Numbered from the stretch's first letter, positions 11,633-25,185 are shown. The stretch is DNA of 64,000 nucleotides from Drosophila persimilis (GCF_003286085.1 NW_020825324.1:2859501-2923500); one strand, 5' to 3'. Numbers and translations are program-made. Notes: generated by a model from the letters alone, not told the origin.

Positions 11633-14600
11633 GGCGGTCGAGGAGGAGGAGCACATCTTAAGTGCTGACTTATTAATGGACCACAGATGTGTGTGCACAC
11701 ACATCAGACAGGCCTCTTGCCTCATGCCTCATGCCTCATGCCTCACCATCCAGAAGAAGACAACATCGTTTTCCCTTCCTGGAAGGTCAGTCTCTCAGTC
11801 CCACGGACGAGAACCAGAGACGAGAGACAACAACAAAACCATCCATCCGCATATCGTATCGTATCGTGTGCACTGTGTCAACATGGATCGGGGTTTCTGA
11901 TGACTCACGGCCAAGTTCGAATGTCACGACGGAGTCGCCACGGAATTGGGTTCGTGGTAAGCCGTGGTGGCTCTGGCTCTGGCTCTGTCTGTGTCTGGGC
12001 CGCCTCTTATCGTATCCGAAAAAACATTGCCCGGCTGCTCTCCAAAGATATCTTTGGTACACGACTTTTTGTCGCTCTGTTCCTCTGTTTTTCCCTGATT
12101 TCTTTTCTGGAAATATTTCATTGGGCTGTGGTCACATCAGGGAAAAACAGAGCGGGGAAAATACCCTTGCTCCTACTCTATGGGACAAGCAATGACATGA
12201 AGAGGCTGCTGCCGTTAGATGATAAAAAAAAACCAACGTTCTCTGCCATCCGCCTCTTTGCACCTAGAAGCCCGGCTTTATATTCAATTGATTCCTTCCA
12301 CATGCCACTACGCGATACAGTGGCCAGAAGAAAGGTTATCGAATAAAGAATGTACTCGGGGGATGGGGGAAATCGGAGAATCATAAGGACAGAGATGTTC
12401 GAGGGAACAGGTACATTAGAACTATCAAATGAGAACAGATTTGCAATCAGGAACATATTCTGCACCACTAAGTGATCCCAGAGGCACTGGACCAAACCGT
12501 CTTATGTGCAGATCCCAAGGATTGTTGCAACCATGGACCGATCCAGAAACGGTCTCTCATGACTACACATGAGAGTGCAATGATGGTTCATGTCTTTTCC
12601 GATTATACTTTAAAAATTTCATCCCTAACCAAAGAGGTCTCATAGATTATCAAGTTCAGACCATGGGTATTCCTTGCATTACCTTACAATGAGCCTTTGT
12701 TTCCGTTCAAAATCAAGTTCCAACTCTTTGGAGATCTATTCTTTTAGACCTAGTTTTGGAACCTTTTGCCACAGTGCAGCACGGGTCACAGATAAGGCCA
12801 GAGGAAGCGAATGAAAGGGTGAAAGGTTTTAGGGAAAACTTGCAAAATTGTTGTCCACTTTTCGTGTTTTTCCATGCCATGTGGGGATCCCCCACAGCCC
12901 CAGAGCGGCCGCAGCCCGCATCTGGCTAGAGTTCTCGGCTTTCCCCGTACTCTTTTGGCATCACCATTTCCACCCAATCCCCCGTCGCTCCGCTCCGCCC
13001 CACTCCGCTCCGCCCCACTCCACTCCACTCCACTCCGCTCTCCGTGCTGATGTTTTCTTTTGTAGGCTCGATGCGAATGAATCCTAAAAATGTCTGGCTG
13101 TCGGCTGGCCCTTTTTTTGTCGGTTTCTGCTTTAAACTTGATTCATGACGGACGCCCGGGGGCGCCCTATATCGAGTATTTTTTCCAGTTCTGTTTCCCG
13201 GGGGACAGGGGGCCGGGGGGACGGCATTCATGTGCATTTTCGGGGGCTTACCCGCTGGCGTGTTGATATGTTTATCAATGTTATTATTTATGTTTAGATT
13301 TGAATGTCAATGTCGAATTGGATCGAATCGGAATCCGAATCGGCACGGCACGGCATCGGCCTCGGCATCAGCATCCACTGCAGAGGAGAGAGCGGAGTGT
13401 GGAGTGGAGTGGAGTGGAGTGTGTCTCGAGGGAGCGATGTTCAGGGGTTTACACTCCACTCGCATTGTGCGCGCACTTTGAACTTTGATGGCATTAAGTT
13501 GTCAATTTGCGTTTTGACTTACCAAAGACATAAATCGGAGGCGACAGCGACAGCGACGGCGACAGGCGCCTATAGTCTGTCTGCACACAGAGAGAAAAAG
13601 GGCAAAGGAGGTGCCAAGGAAATGTGGAGTGGAGAGATAGCCGTTTGCCCAGAAGCCACTGAAGAGCTATTTGACAATGAGAAGAGTGGAATTCAGGGCA
13701 TACCATGACTTTTGAATATTCTATGGATCACCCATTATCCTCTAGCTCAAAATCTCGAGACTTTGGCTCTTCTTTTCCATCGTTTCTTCAGTGTAGCCTC
13801 CTTCTCTCTCTCCTTCTCCTCCAAATGAACAGGACTTATCTTGTAGATTGTGAAATGTTCTTTTTGTGGGCATGTGGGAGTCGATTGGTTGCTCCTTTGT
13901 GGGGCATAGGCATCATAGGCCCCCGCCTGCACCTTCTCCGCTCTGTTACTCACGCGAGAACAAAGGAACAAATGACCCCCTTATTGTTAATTTCTATTGT
14001 CTAAGACAATTCAAGGAACATCCATCGCACAGCAAGAACAATTTTGGCAGAAAATTAATTATCTCGGAAAACCTATGCGCTGCGAGAGTTTTCCTCACTT
14101 TTCGAACACGAGACGATGATGTTCTATGGGTTTTTCCAAAGCCAAAAACAACCTCCAGCTCTTTTTGTATTTTTCAAAATTCTCCAACTTCATTTTGTAC
14201 GACTTTTTGTGCTCGAACTTTGTTTTAATTGATTTTGGATTCACTTTTTCCAGCAAAATCTCCAGCCCGAAAAAAAAACTTGTTCGGAAAGTGAAAACGA
14301 GAACATTAAGAGAGTGGGCAAGAGGGAAAGGGGGAGAGAGGAAGAGAAGTAAAAGTGAAAATGATTAGCAAGATGAAGAGAAGAAGATGATGAGGAAGGG
14401 AGGGTATGGGGAGGGGGAGGGGGAACAGCAGAAGACAGTAAAGAAATGTAAAAAGAAATTAATTTCCATTGAAAATTCCAAATGCCACTCGAAGGGGGGC
14501 AGGCAAGCAGGGAAGGAAGGGAGCCAGGGCCAGCAGCAGAAGGCAAACATTCGAAAGACAAAGAAATTTTTTAATTGATTTCACTTAAAGCACCAAAAAA

Positions 14601-17239
14601 TACAACACAAAACACACAAAAACAACAGCAGCCAAGAAGTCCAACTCCAAGCCAATGCCCGAGATGCCAAAGAAGAAGGAAAAGTACCAACAACTGTTGA
14701 ATTTTTTTCTCTTTCGGCTCTTTTTGGATTGTATTTTTAATTTGTTTGGAGTTTTATTTTTGTCTTGTATTTTGGGGGGAATGGGAAAGGCCAGCACCAG
14801 CACCAGTGCCAGTGCCAGTGCCAGTCTCCCAAGTTCCAGAGACACGCACTTGACCACTCAAAAGTCAACCGAGAGCCGGCCGCGCGAGAGATGAGCCCCA
14901 TAAGCGCATCCCATCCCCGTTTGCCCATTCCCCGATCCGCATTCGTGGTTCCGGCCAAGTGCGGGGCCTAATTGGCCATTATGTGGGGCCCAAACAACGC
15001 TCGAGTGGGGGCGGCTAATTAAAAGTGGCGTGAAATACAATTTGCCAAAACAGAACAGACCAGAAGCCAAAGCTTTCGGATATTTCTTTCTCTGGTACTG
15101 CCTCTAAAGAAATTCTCTTTCGTTCGTTCGCTTAGAGTGGGGGGATCGTATCGTGCACTTGTCACCCAAGAGTGAAATATTCCCACCAGGCGGTCCCGTC
15201 CGGTCTGTCCCCTGACCTCAGACACAAAACCCCACACAGAAAATTCAAAAAATAGAAAAAGAAAATTTCTCAAAAATAAAACCAAATTTCGGATAACCGA
15301 AAACCGAATGTCAATGGAAATTTACCAAAATAATTACCCAAAAACCGAAAACCGAAAACCAAAGATAAACCATGGAAATCGTGTTCGTGTCTCTATGTAA
15401 ATTCCCTAAAAAGAGAGAGAGGGAGACCAGTCGACAATGCATTTCTCATACGGTCATTAATCATCCGCACGCACTCCCCATTCATGCCTTAGTCGCACGG
15501 GCAGGTCCGCAGAGAACTCGGCAAGAGTCCAGTTTTCAGTTTCACAAAGAAAACCCAAATTCATCGAAAAATACCATGAATTTTCCTGTTTTTACTTAGA
15601 AATTATTTTTTTTTTTCAGTGCATATTCGATCTTTGGGAAACACCCTACCTCGCTTATTTATGCCTTGCGATCGAATGCCACCATCTAACGCGTCAAAAA
15701 TGTTGCGCCACACTTTATGTGCGATCAGTGGGGTATTGCAACAACGAGGTGGCGCTTAGCAGCACGTCGGAGCCGTGCCAAATGTTGCCAAGCACCATCA
15801 CGTTCTGCTAATGCCCCTTGTGCTTTGCGTGTTTCCAGCAACATGGAATGGGCCACATTCCAAGAAGACGGAAGAAGGGTAGTACAAGATTGATAGCCGA
15901 TATACATATTTTCTATGTATATGGGCACGAAACTAGTCTCTTGTTATTTTCCCCATTATTTATAGGCAGCTCAGCAGAGGGCATATAGGGTATCCTAGTG
16001 CCCGTACTCGACAAATGCCTAGCAGTGCAACAGGTTTACCCGAGCAACATGAGTGCGGACTGCCAGCAACATTTCTGTTGCATGGGCAACATTTACGGTG
16101 TTTGTGACGTAGGGCGCGAGCAGCGACCGAACCGATCGTATGGGAAATGCACGGCCTTGCCCGCCTCAATCTTTCTCGGGCCGCGAAAAATGAAACAACA
16201 GCAAATACACACACACATATTGTCGAGTGTTTGTTGCTAATAAACAACCATAAACAGCAACTGTGAACGTTTAACGGTAACGGTGCGTGCGCAGGCGTGC
16301 GATCTGCCAGAGGAGGGGGAGAGGGATAGATCCAAGCAGCCATAGCCACAGCCACAGCCACAGCCAACAATAATAACAACAACAGCAACAGCAAGTGCAT
16401 CCCATAGAAAGAGGAGAGGAGGATGAGATCCACAATCCATTTCCATTTCTATTTCTGTTTCTTTTTCGTTTTTCGGAACAAGAAAAGAGAGAGAGAGAGA
16501 GACAGAGAGACATGTGCAATCGGCCAGAACGTGCATTTTTCAAATAAAACATTAATATCATCCATTCTTCAATAATTCATGATCTCTTCTGCTGCAGCAG
16601 AGAGGAGTTCGAGTTCGTGCGGCGCGCCAAAAACAAAAAACAAAAAGCAAAAACGATTCCGAGTAAATTTCTTCGTTTCGAATAAAACGCTTTTCCGTGT
16701 GCATTTCTCTTTTGTCGTGGAATTGGATTGCGTTCGATACGATACGAAACAGAAACAGCCACAGAACTATGTATGTTTGACCCGATTCCCGTATTCAAAA
16801 AATTGTGACCGAAGAATGAGTAGACTCAAAAGAGAGGAGGAGGGAAACAAAATAGAAGAAAGACTCCACTCCCGCGATATCTGTGTGAAGGGAAACAAAA
16901 AGAAAAACATAAAATACATATATATATTATGTATATATTTGTCTACCGATGATGTATGGGGAATGTACGGGATGTTGGGAAATATTGTTGTGCATGCTGT
17001 GGCTCTTAGGACCGATAGAACCTACTCTAATATACGAACACAATCTTGAACAATGAACAATAACTAAACCTCAATAGTCGTACCCTCTCGTATACCCTCG
17101 TTTTTTTTTTAACAAAAAAGTGTAATTCAAAAAACTATCGAGTGTTTTCAGAAGTTCCCTTCCATAAAGTGCTTCAGATCTTCAGATAAATAATTCTAAT
17201 AATTTCTTGTTTGTTTTGCTCTCTAATTTCTCCCACAGT

Positions 17240-18023
17240 TATTTGTTGTTCTTGTCCCACTGTGCACTGTGCAACACGAATTCAATTTATTTCGCATTTT
17301 TTTTGTGAGTGTGTGTCTTGTTTCTTTGTGAACGAATACCGTGTGAATAACGCGTGAATACCCCTTCAGCGAGGAGCGAGCGTACTTTTGTGCGGCAGTG
17401 TGCGAGCGCCATGTGAGTGAGTGGAGCGGGAGAGGCACCTGTTACAGTGTTACAGTTACAGTGCGTGTCATAATGATAGCGACAGAGGCCACAAAAGCCG
17501 CCGCCGCATCGGCCATAAAATGAAAGCCGAGGCAGCCCCCAGCAGCAGCAGCAGCAGCAGCCCCCCGAGGAGGAGGTCCACCGAAATAATTAAACAAATT
17601 TTAGATCGATATTCAAATACGGACTTCGAGTCCGGACAAAACCAGATAGTTCCAATAAAAAACAAAAACAAAAACAAAAACTACGACAGAGAAGTGTGTG
17701 TTTTTTAGAGCGAGAACAAAAAGAACAAAAAGCGAACCGAAAATCCGAATCCGAATCCGATACAAAATCAAAATCAAAATTTGTCTTCAATATTTATATA
17801 TATGCTAATTTATTTTTACAATAATTTGGTATTAACCCACAAAAGCCAAACACAACAAAAACAAAAACACACCAACGACAAAAGAGTGAAAGATAAAAAC
17901 AACAACGAAAGAGCGGAGAGAGAGAGCAAAGGCAGAAGAGCAACGTAAAAGCAAAAGCAAAAGCACGCGGACGGAAGGGAGATCTTTCTCGATTCGCGCG
18001 CGGGATATAAAAACACAGCAAAA
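17240..18023 (+). other. candidate 5' UTR exon with a short ORF, plus strand
   Basis: The left border is a good acceptor (pyrimidine-rich TTCTCCCACAG ending at 17239). The right border is a good donor (AAAA|GTAAGT, GT at 18024). The A-rich, CAA/AAC-rich sequence with many short ORFs is typical of Drosophila leader exons. An ATG at 17520 with a favourable A-rich context opens a 62-codon frame ending at 17708; it begins with a poly-Ser run and continues with STEIIKQILDRYSN. The only large plus-strand coding exon downstream starts at 50256. A leader exon of that gene with a 32 kb intron is therefore the simplest reading, but it is an inference. The transcription start is not identified; AGTTCG and ATTCAT near 16577-16611 could be a weak Inr/DPE pair. 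Confidence 0.35.
17520..17708 (+). CDS. possible upstream or small ORF, 62 residues
   Basis: The frame starts at an ATG in the context CATAAAATG, close to the Drosophila optimum. It reads MKAEAAPS, a seven-Ser run (CAG repeat in the Ser frame), PPRRRSTEIIKQILDRYSN, and a Lys/Asn-rich tail produced by an AAAAAC repeat. The centre (residues 19-46) does not look like simple repeat and could be helical. It lies inside the candidate leader exon, so it may be a uORF that affects translation of the downstream gene, or noise. No family is recognised. Confidence 0.2.
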   Translation: MKAEAAPSSSSSSSPPRRRSTEIIKQILDRYSNTDFESGQNQIVPIKNKNKNKNYDREVCVF

Positions 18024-18411
18024 GTAAGTGGAACTATACGCATAATTATACCCTATAAAGAGGCCCCAACAGAGGTGGCATGGCACCCACCCCCTGTCTG
18101 TCTGTGCTTGGATGATTTTGGGATAAGCTCTACCCACACAAAGGAACCTTTTATACTAATTTGTACTTTGTACTAATGGTGCTCCCTGGCTCTAGATCTT
18201 CTTTTAAGGAAACTTATGTCTTGGCTTTATCTCACCAAAAATACTCTTTTTTTCCCCAGTTAATCCAACAATTAGTAGGTATTTCAATACCGCGACTCTC
18301 CCCTCCCTAAGTGATCTTCATTCATAGGGTATTTCCCGCCTCGATCCTCCATAGTTGATTCATCTTTCTCCCTTGTTTTATATTTTATTTCACTGCCATT
18401 ATGTGTGTTTT

Positions 18412-19556
18412 TATACCCGATACTCAAAATGAGTATTGGGGTATATTAGATTTGTGGTAAAAGTGGATGTGTGTAACGTCCAGAAGGAATCGTTTCCGAC
18501 CCCATAAAGTATATATATTCTTGATCAGCATCAATAGCCGAGTCGATTGAGCCATGTCTGTCTGTCCGTCTGTCCGTCTGTCCGTCTGTCCGTCCGTCCG
18601 TCTGTCCGTCTGTCCGTCTGTCCGTCTGTCCGTCTGTCCGTCCCCTTCAGCGCCTAATGCTCAAAGACTATAAGAGCTAGAGCAACGATGTTTTGGATCC
18701 AGACTTCTGTGATATGTCACTGCTCCAAAAATATTTCAAAACTTTGCCCCGCCCACTTCCGCCCCCACAAAGGGCGAAAATCTGTGGCATCCACAATTTT
18801 GACGATACGAGAAAACTAAAAACGCAGAATCGTAGAAGATGACTATATCTTCTAGAGTGCAAAATCTGAACCAGATCATATAATTATTACAGCCAGAATC
18901 ACGAAAACAATTTCACTCTTTCTCGCTCTGTCTCACTCTAACACACAGGTTTCATGGTCGGTTTTGCCAATTGCAAAATATGAGTTCAAGGATCTCAGAA
19001 CCTATAAAAGCCAGAGCAACCAAATTTGGTATCCACACTCCTGTGATATCGGACCTTGACCGTTTCATGTCCAAATTTCGCCACACCCCCTTCCGCCCCC
19101 GCAAAGGACGAAAATCTGAGGCAACCACAAATCTCAGAGACTATTAAGGCTAGAGTAACCAAATATGGTACACACACTCCTTTAAGATGTCACTATAAAA
19201 CGTATATCTCAGAATTTCGCCCCACCCCCATCCGCCCCCACAAAGGACGAAAATCTGTTGCATCCACAATATTGCAGATTTGAGAAAACTAAAAACGCAG
19301 AATCATAGATAATGACCATATCTATTAGATTGCTGAATCTGGATCAGATCAGATCATTTTTATAGCCAAAAGGAACAAATCAATTTGCAGTGGCTACGCA
19401 GCGCCCGACGTCACGCTCAGACTGATTTTCTGTCTCTCTCGCACGCACTCTTTGTCGTGTCGTTAAATATTAGCGGCGTCTGCCGGAGGAGAGCCATACT
19501 GACTTAGTATCGGGTATAACCGTAGAGTTGCGGTGTCCGCAGCAACTCACAACGTT
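18412..19556 (+). mobile_element. DINE-1/INE-1-like non-autonomous Helentron-type element, copy 1
   Basis: The element begins TATACCCGATACTCA and has a block with CGTTTCCGACC..ATAAAGTATATATATTC and CAATAGCCGAGTCGAT. That block is, from memory, nearly the same in the melanogaster INE-1 element. A GTCTGTCC tetranucleotide-type array follows at 18556-18643, the (GTCY)n core of mini-me/DINE-1 elements. The body has three related blocks, each with a CCGCCCC.CAAAGG.CGAAAATCTG core, near 18760, 19090 and 19225. The right end has AGTATCGGGTATA, the reverse complement of the left end, then a short hairpin (GAGTTGC..GCAACTC) and AACGTT. It contains no ORF of its own and would depend on helicase-bearing relatives. 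Confidence 0.85.
18556..18643. repeat. (GTCTGTCC)n core array of DINE-1 copy 1
   Basis: Mixed GTCT/GTCC units make up 88 bases; the matching array in copy 2 is much shorter (about 52 bases). Confidence 0.95.
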
Positions 19557-19874
19557 CCCCCTCGTTTATAATTCTCTTCTTTTTATTGGTTTTTTTTTCT
19601 CCTTTTCGCTGGATGAAACATGTTTTTAATGCAAATTCAATTGAAACCAAAGGCAGGCGAAATTTCTTTACGCCTCGAATGCGAATCCGAGTCCGAATCC
19701 GAGCTCGAAGGCTGATTTCGGGCGAGTCTTAAATGAAATGTATGTATTTTTTTCGGTATTTTCTGGGTTTTGCGTGTGCCTCGTATTTCATATCATTTGG
19801 AGGGCTGATGGTGGGCTTATCCGCGACGATGGTTTTCCCTCCCGCTGTGGCCCGATGTTGACCTTCTGACGGCT

Positions 19875-19911
19875 GTGGCTGTGGCTATGGCTATGGCTAT
19901 GGCTATGGCTG
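19875..19911. repeat. (GGCTAT/GGCTGT)n hexanucleotide repeat
   Basis: A tandem run of GGCTGT then GGCTAT units. Confidence 0.9.
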
Positions 19912-22685
19912 TGACTGTGGCGGTGACTGTGGCCTAATTGTTTGGGAAAAAGCGAGGCTTTGCAGGGATCCTGGGGTTTTGATCCTCTGATTCCATGCAG
20001 GTCGTGGCTATTGGGAAAGGTCAATGGACTGAGTGAAACGAATCGTTTAAAGGCTATCTAAATGGGATCGTGGTGTTTGTGTGGCTTTGATGCTTTGAAG
20101 GCTGGAATTTGTCAATTTCCCAACAAACTTTAGTCGGAATGGTATTTTGGAAGCTTAAGATAGAACGAATCATGAACAAAAATAGCTTTTATCCCAATCT
20201 CTGATTCTCATTAAAACCACAATCCACTGCACATACGCATATGAATTCTTCAGAGCCTTTGGTGGCGCATATCCGATCCAACGATCCACTCGGGATTCAT
20301 AACCATATACGTAGACCGTCCACAATGACCGAAAGGGAAAGCAATCCATGATCGAGAACCCATACCATGTGATCTAACACTATTTCCACACAGCATCCAC
20401 AATCCACAAAGTTCGTACCACAAATCAATCCCTAGGAATAATCCCTGAATTTTTGGAATATTTCCATTCAAAATTCACATGGGAATCCAATCCAATATTC
20501 CCAATCAAGAGAAGAGTTGCCTGCCCAATTCTGGGGCTGATGATTGACCCCATTTGACCCCGTTTCGCGCGGTATCTTATCAGCCCTGAAATTTTCGAGC
20601 ATTTGCGAAAACAACAAAACGATCATCACATGACGATCGTCAGATGGGTTCCATGAAGATGGGTTCTACGAGTGTATGATGCTGAAGATGATGTCACTCG
20701 CAGACATAACATACATATGTGTATAGAGTGATGCTCTATCAGTGCCACCGGTGGCTCACCGATCAAGCGATCACTTCCGTTTGAACGGAGAGGGAGAGAG
20801 GAGGAATCCCTCGAAACAGTAAAGCAGATTCCCGCATAAAAGCCGAAAATAATTGCATTCAACCAAGCGGCAACCCTCGAAAATTGTTGACATCCGAAGT
20901 GCCACAGAATCCACACCACACCGAAATTTGAAGTTCAAAAGTCATTAAAGGCATTAGAAAGTGTTGCAAACAGGGGCACGAGCACGAGGGGCGCACTCAA
21001 ATGGATGGAATGGAATGGGTGATGGGGCACGATAATTGAATGGCTAGAGGGGCACCCGCACCCGCACCCGCACCCCGCACCCAGCACCCACGTGAAATGA
21101 AATCCGACAACCGTCGATAAATAAACGAATACATCACGAAATTCTATTTGCAGGCGGCAGGCGGCAGGCGGCTGTCCGGCATTTCGGCATTCAAATGGTC
21201 AAAAGAGCAGTGAATGGAGGGGATGAATGTTTCGAATGAATATATCCCTTGAGGAAAGCATAATATGAATGTGCGGTGCGGTGCCTCTTGCGGTGGTACG
21301 TGCCTGGGACCCCGAAAACGCTGTGTTTGCATTGGAATTTTCCTTCATTTTCCCACTTAATTCTCCGCGAAAATGGCGATCGCCCACAGATGAGTGCTTC
21401 CGAGAAACAGTAAAGATAGATTCGATTCGGCGGACAGAGCCAGATGGAAAATGATTATCGATTGAAGCGATTGAATACCTACAGGGGGATTCTGTGGAAT
21501 ATTCAAAGTATTCATTCATTTATTCACTTGTTGAGCACGTTTTCCTTTTTTTCTTTTTTCTTTTTTGTTTTTCTCTTTGTATTTTTTTGGCTAATAAGGC
21601 GGGCACTTCGTGTTGCCGTTAGACTTGGCTGCCTCCTCCCTCCACGCGTCGCCGTCTCTGCCTCGCTTTTCCATCTCATGTGCAACGTAGCGTTTCACAG
21701 GTCTGCTCTTCTGCTTGCCTCCCCCCGCTGCCCCGTGGGTTATTTAACCATGAAGCAGGGGCGGGGGCAGGGGCAGGGGCAGGGGCAGGTGCAGATGAGG
21801 GACATGTGTGGGATGGGACGGGGTGGCGAGGGGCATGGGTCTGGGTTCGGTGGGGGCTGTGGCTGAGTCATCGTCGAAGTCAAACGCGTAGCACGGGACC
21901 GACCGCCTAAAACCAGCGAAGCGTCAAAGTGTCGACGAAACAGGTGGTGCCTCCAGGTAGCACGAGGGCCAGGGAGTTGGGGCGGTGGCAGGCGCGGGCG
22001 CGGGCGCGGGGGCAGAGCGAGAGACAGTGACTCTGATTGTGGCAGAGCGCATGTTACGCTTTTGTGGTTATTGCTGTTGTTGCCACAGCCACTGCCACTG
22101 CCACTGCCACTGCCACACGGCTCTTGTTTGGGGGGCAAGCGGAAGTAGTAATCAGTTTTTGGCCGCCGTACAAACGCCTCCCTGCCGCTTGCCCCACCAA
22201 CGAGGGGCCTCTGCCGCGGCCTCTCTGGCTTCTACCTGCCCCAGCCGCACGCACAGGTGCACGGTCCCCACCGCCCCATCCGTCTGCCCCCATTGCCGCT
22301 ATTACAATGCGATTTTTTATTGTTCTTGTTTGAAGCCTCCACTCCACTCCACTCCAGAGTCCCCTCCCCCGGTTCCCCCTAGTACCCCCCCATTCGATAC
22401 CCATTACGGGCCATGGCCAGGCATACCCTTTCCTGTGGAGAGTATTGCGGCTGTGGGGCAGCACTTGGAACCACTCTGTACCACCACTATCTATAACGAT
22501 ATATAAGTTGTATCTTTAGGCATCGCTCGCTACGATTCGTAGGGGAACACCCGATTCGAATGGAATCATCGAACGAATGAAGAAAGGCCCAGTTCCTTGG
22601 GCGTTGGATTATTCGGAGAATAATGCCTGATCGTACCTGGATCCTAACGAACCTTCAAGTGTATCTAAATTTTCGACTTGCAGCA

Positions 22686-22688
<3 letters not shown>

Positions 22689-22717
<29 letters not shown>
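22689..22717. repeat. (GA)n tract
   Basis: A pure GA dinucleotide run of 29 bases, and a potential GAGA-factor site. Confidence 0.95.
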
Positions 22718-22721
<4 letters not shown>

Positions 22722-24380
22722 AGCCTTTCTTTCTGTCCGTCTGTCTGGCTTCCTTACGACGACGACGACGATGATGATGATGATTCCTGTTCCTGCCTTC
22801 AGTTCTGGTTGGAGCCTCCCCTTGAGAGTACGCAAGAAGCCCGGATGAGGGGCCTGGGGGGCTAAGGGGGAGTCGCCGCCGCCACCTTCTTCCGTTCCGC
22901 AGTCGCGTTCCAGTTGAATGCGTCGCTGCCGCTGGTGCCGCTGCTGCTGCCGCTTCTGCTTCCGCTTACAATTCTTTTTTATTACACTTTATTACACATT
23001 TTATATTCCGCCTTTCCGTTTTCATTTCTATTTTCCCCTCTGCCGTGGCCTCTTCTCTCTTTTTCTTTCCTTTTTGGATAAATGATTTAATTATTTTTTT
23101 ATTTTTCATGCGTTGCAGCAGCAGCACAGGGGACAGAGGGGCAGGTCGAATAGGTGCCATAGGTCAGAGGTGCCATAGGTGCATAAAAACTAGAAAACAG
23201 AAAATTAAACGGTGTCCGCAACCGCAAATGTGACAAGCACTTAATTTTCCTGTTTGTGGAAAACGTGAGCCAAAATGCAGCAGCAGCAAAGAGGACGGGG
23301 GGCGGGGGTCAGTGGTTGTTGCTGCCACACGCAGTGTGTGGCAGGGTCCCAGTGCCGATGTCAGCGCCGGAGCCGGACCATGTCCAGGCGACAACAAATA
23401 ATCGAATGACAGGATGCAATAGCATTCGTGATTCTTTTGGGTGATTCATGGTAAATGAAGAGTGAATGCATTGAATAAATGAATGAAATATGGCGAATAT
23501 CCCGATTATTTGCATAGTATAGAACCCACCACTAAAGAGAGTCGCGATTCCTAAGATCTATCTGTTATTTATTTATTGAATTGAGTTCTTTTCAAACGTA
23601 CATCAAACTTGCATCAAACTTGCATCAAACGTACATCAAATGTACATCCATGAGAGACACAAATGAGTGCCCTTTCGTGGGGTAAAGAATGCATTCTTTT
23701 GCTGAAACATTCATTCTTTTATTCATTTCATTTCCAGTTCCCCCCCACAAAACCCTGGGCTGAAATGGGTAATCATTCATTTATAGCATGAATGCCAGTT
23801 GTTATTCACAGACGAAGCCTTCCTTAATGAAGAACGAACTCTTGAAACACAACAGTTGATATCCATCTCCAATATTTCAGCATATTCCTCACTCAAACAC
23901 TCAATCACTCACTCCACAGCCCCACAAATGTTCCTCTTCTCTCTTGGTTTCAGAATCCGATTCGCAGCAGAACTTTGACAATTTTGTGGGGTCTGAATGC
24001 AAAGCTGTTCATCGCTTTCCCACATGTTTGTTCGTGTTTGGGTGCCACGGTTGCCTGCGGGGCAGGTGGGGCATTTGGGGCATTTGGGGCATGCGGGGCA
24101 TGGTGTGAAAGCATATGTTTTCGGACAATGCCATCGCTTTGCCCTCAGACGGACCGGACCGGACCGGACCGGACCCTGTGCCAGTGTCAGTGTCCATTCC
24201 CTTCCACCACTGCTGACACGTTCTTTGAGCTCCTCCTTCTGCCAGAGGCCTCCACCTCCGCCTCCACCTCCGCCACCGCTGCCTACTGCTCCCATCTCCA
24301 CCCCCTCTCTGACTCCCTCAGGCATCACATTTTACATGGCAACTTTTCGCGGGGCTGTAGTTGTTGGTGTAACTATTATA

Positions 24381-24381
<1 letters not shown>

Positions 24382-24413
<32 letters not shown>

Positions 24414-24414
24414 G
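24382..24414. repeat. (TTG)11 repeat
   Basis: An uninterrupted trinucleotide run. Confidence 0.95.
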
Positions 24415-25145
24415 GAGCTGTGGCAATGGGTCTGGGGCTGGGGCTGGGGCTGGGAGGAGGGTTACAGCTGTTCTGCGGTATCCCGTGCCATGTTTTTTGG
24501 GGTTTGACAATTCTCTCGCTTTTCCGGTGGCACATTTTCATATCATATGTGGATGTCCCACCCACTCTTTATCCTCCCCCCTCTCTCGTTATCCTCTCCG
24601 TCTATTGGTCTCCTTTTTTCTGTTGTTTCTGTTGTTCTCTGATATTTTGTACTTGTTTATGCCCCCGTATTCCGTGTAGTGTAGTGTTGCCGCAGTGTTG
24701 TTAAGCCAGTGTTGCCATATCTCTTGTTGTTGTTGCTTGTTGCTTGTTGTTGTAGCCCAGGGTTGCCGCCTGGTGCAGCCAGTGTTGCCATTGCTGCCGC
24801 TGCCGCTGCTGCTGCTGCTTCTTTTGTGCTGTTGTTGCAGTTGTTTATTATGCAGTATGTTGCACGTTTTGGGGTTTTTCATTTTATGACAGCGACAACA
24901 ACGCAGCCACCAGCCACCAGCCACCAGGAGCGAGGAGTGGAAGGGAGCCCGAGCGTGGCCCCCGAGGGCGTGCAGAACACAACAGAGGACTGCCACAGCA
25001 GCAGAAACAACAACAACGAAACTCGCAACAACAAACCAACAAACAAACAAACAGCAACATAAGCCAATGATGAGCTTATTACAAGCGACCGGCAAAAAAT
25101 TACCAAAACACAATCATGAAAATGATGGAAAACCACCAGAGAGAT

Positions 25146-25148
<3 letters not shown>

Positions 25149-25183
<35 letters not shown>
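25149..25183. repeat. (GA)n tract
   Basis: A pure GA run of about 35 bases, directly left of an AT-rich island. Confidence 0.95.

Positions 25184-25185
<2 letters not shown>

Larger units (their letters stand above)
4225..17239. other. long non-coding interval between the LRR gene and the next transcribed region
   Basis: About 13 kb with no secure gene. It should contain the 5' leader and promoter of the minus-strand LRR gene, but I cannot place them. The contents are short tandem repeats (listed separately), C-rich runs near 5400-5510, a Cys-rich open frame at 9274-9711, a strong TATA-like site at 10087, and stretches rich in A and in GAGA tracts at 14270-15420. Open frames here are mostly microsatellites read as protein. 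Confidence 0.5.

Noticed and set aside
18556-18643. Regular GTCTGTCC array that superficially resembles a short-spacer repeat array
   Set aside because: Units are contiguous without spacers and lie at the place where DINE-1/mini-me elements carry their GTCY core; not a CRISPR.
23975-24704. Overlapping plus-strand open frames of about 235 codons
   Set aside because: They are dominated by translated (TTG)n, (CCTCCA)n and GGGGCAT repeats, two frames are open at once, and no coding bias is visible.
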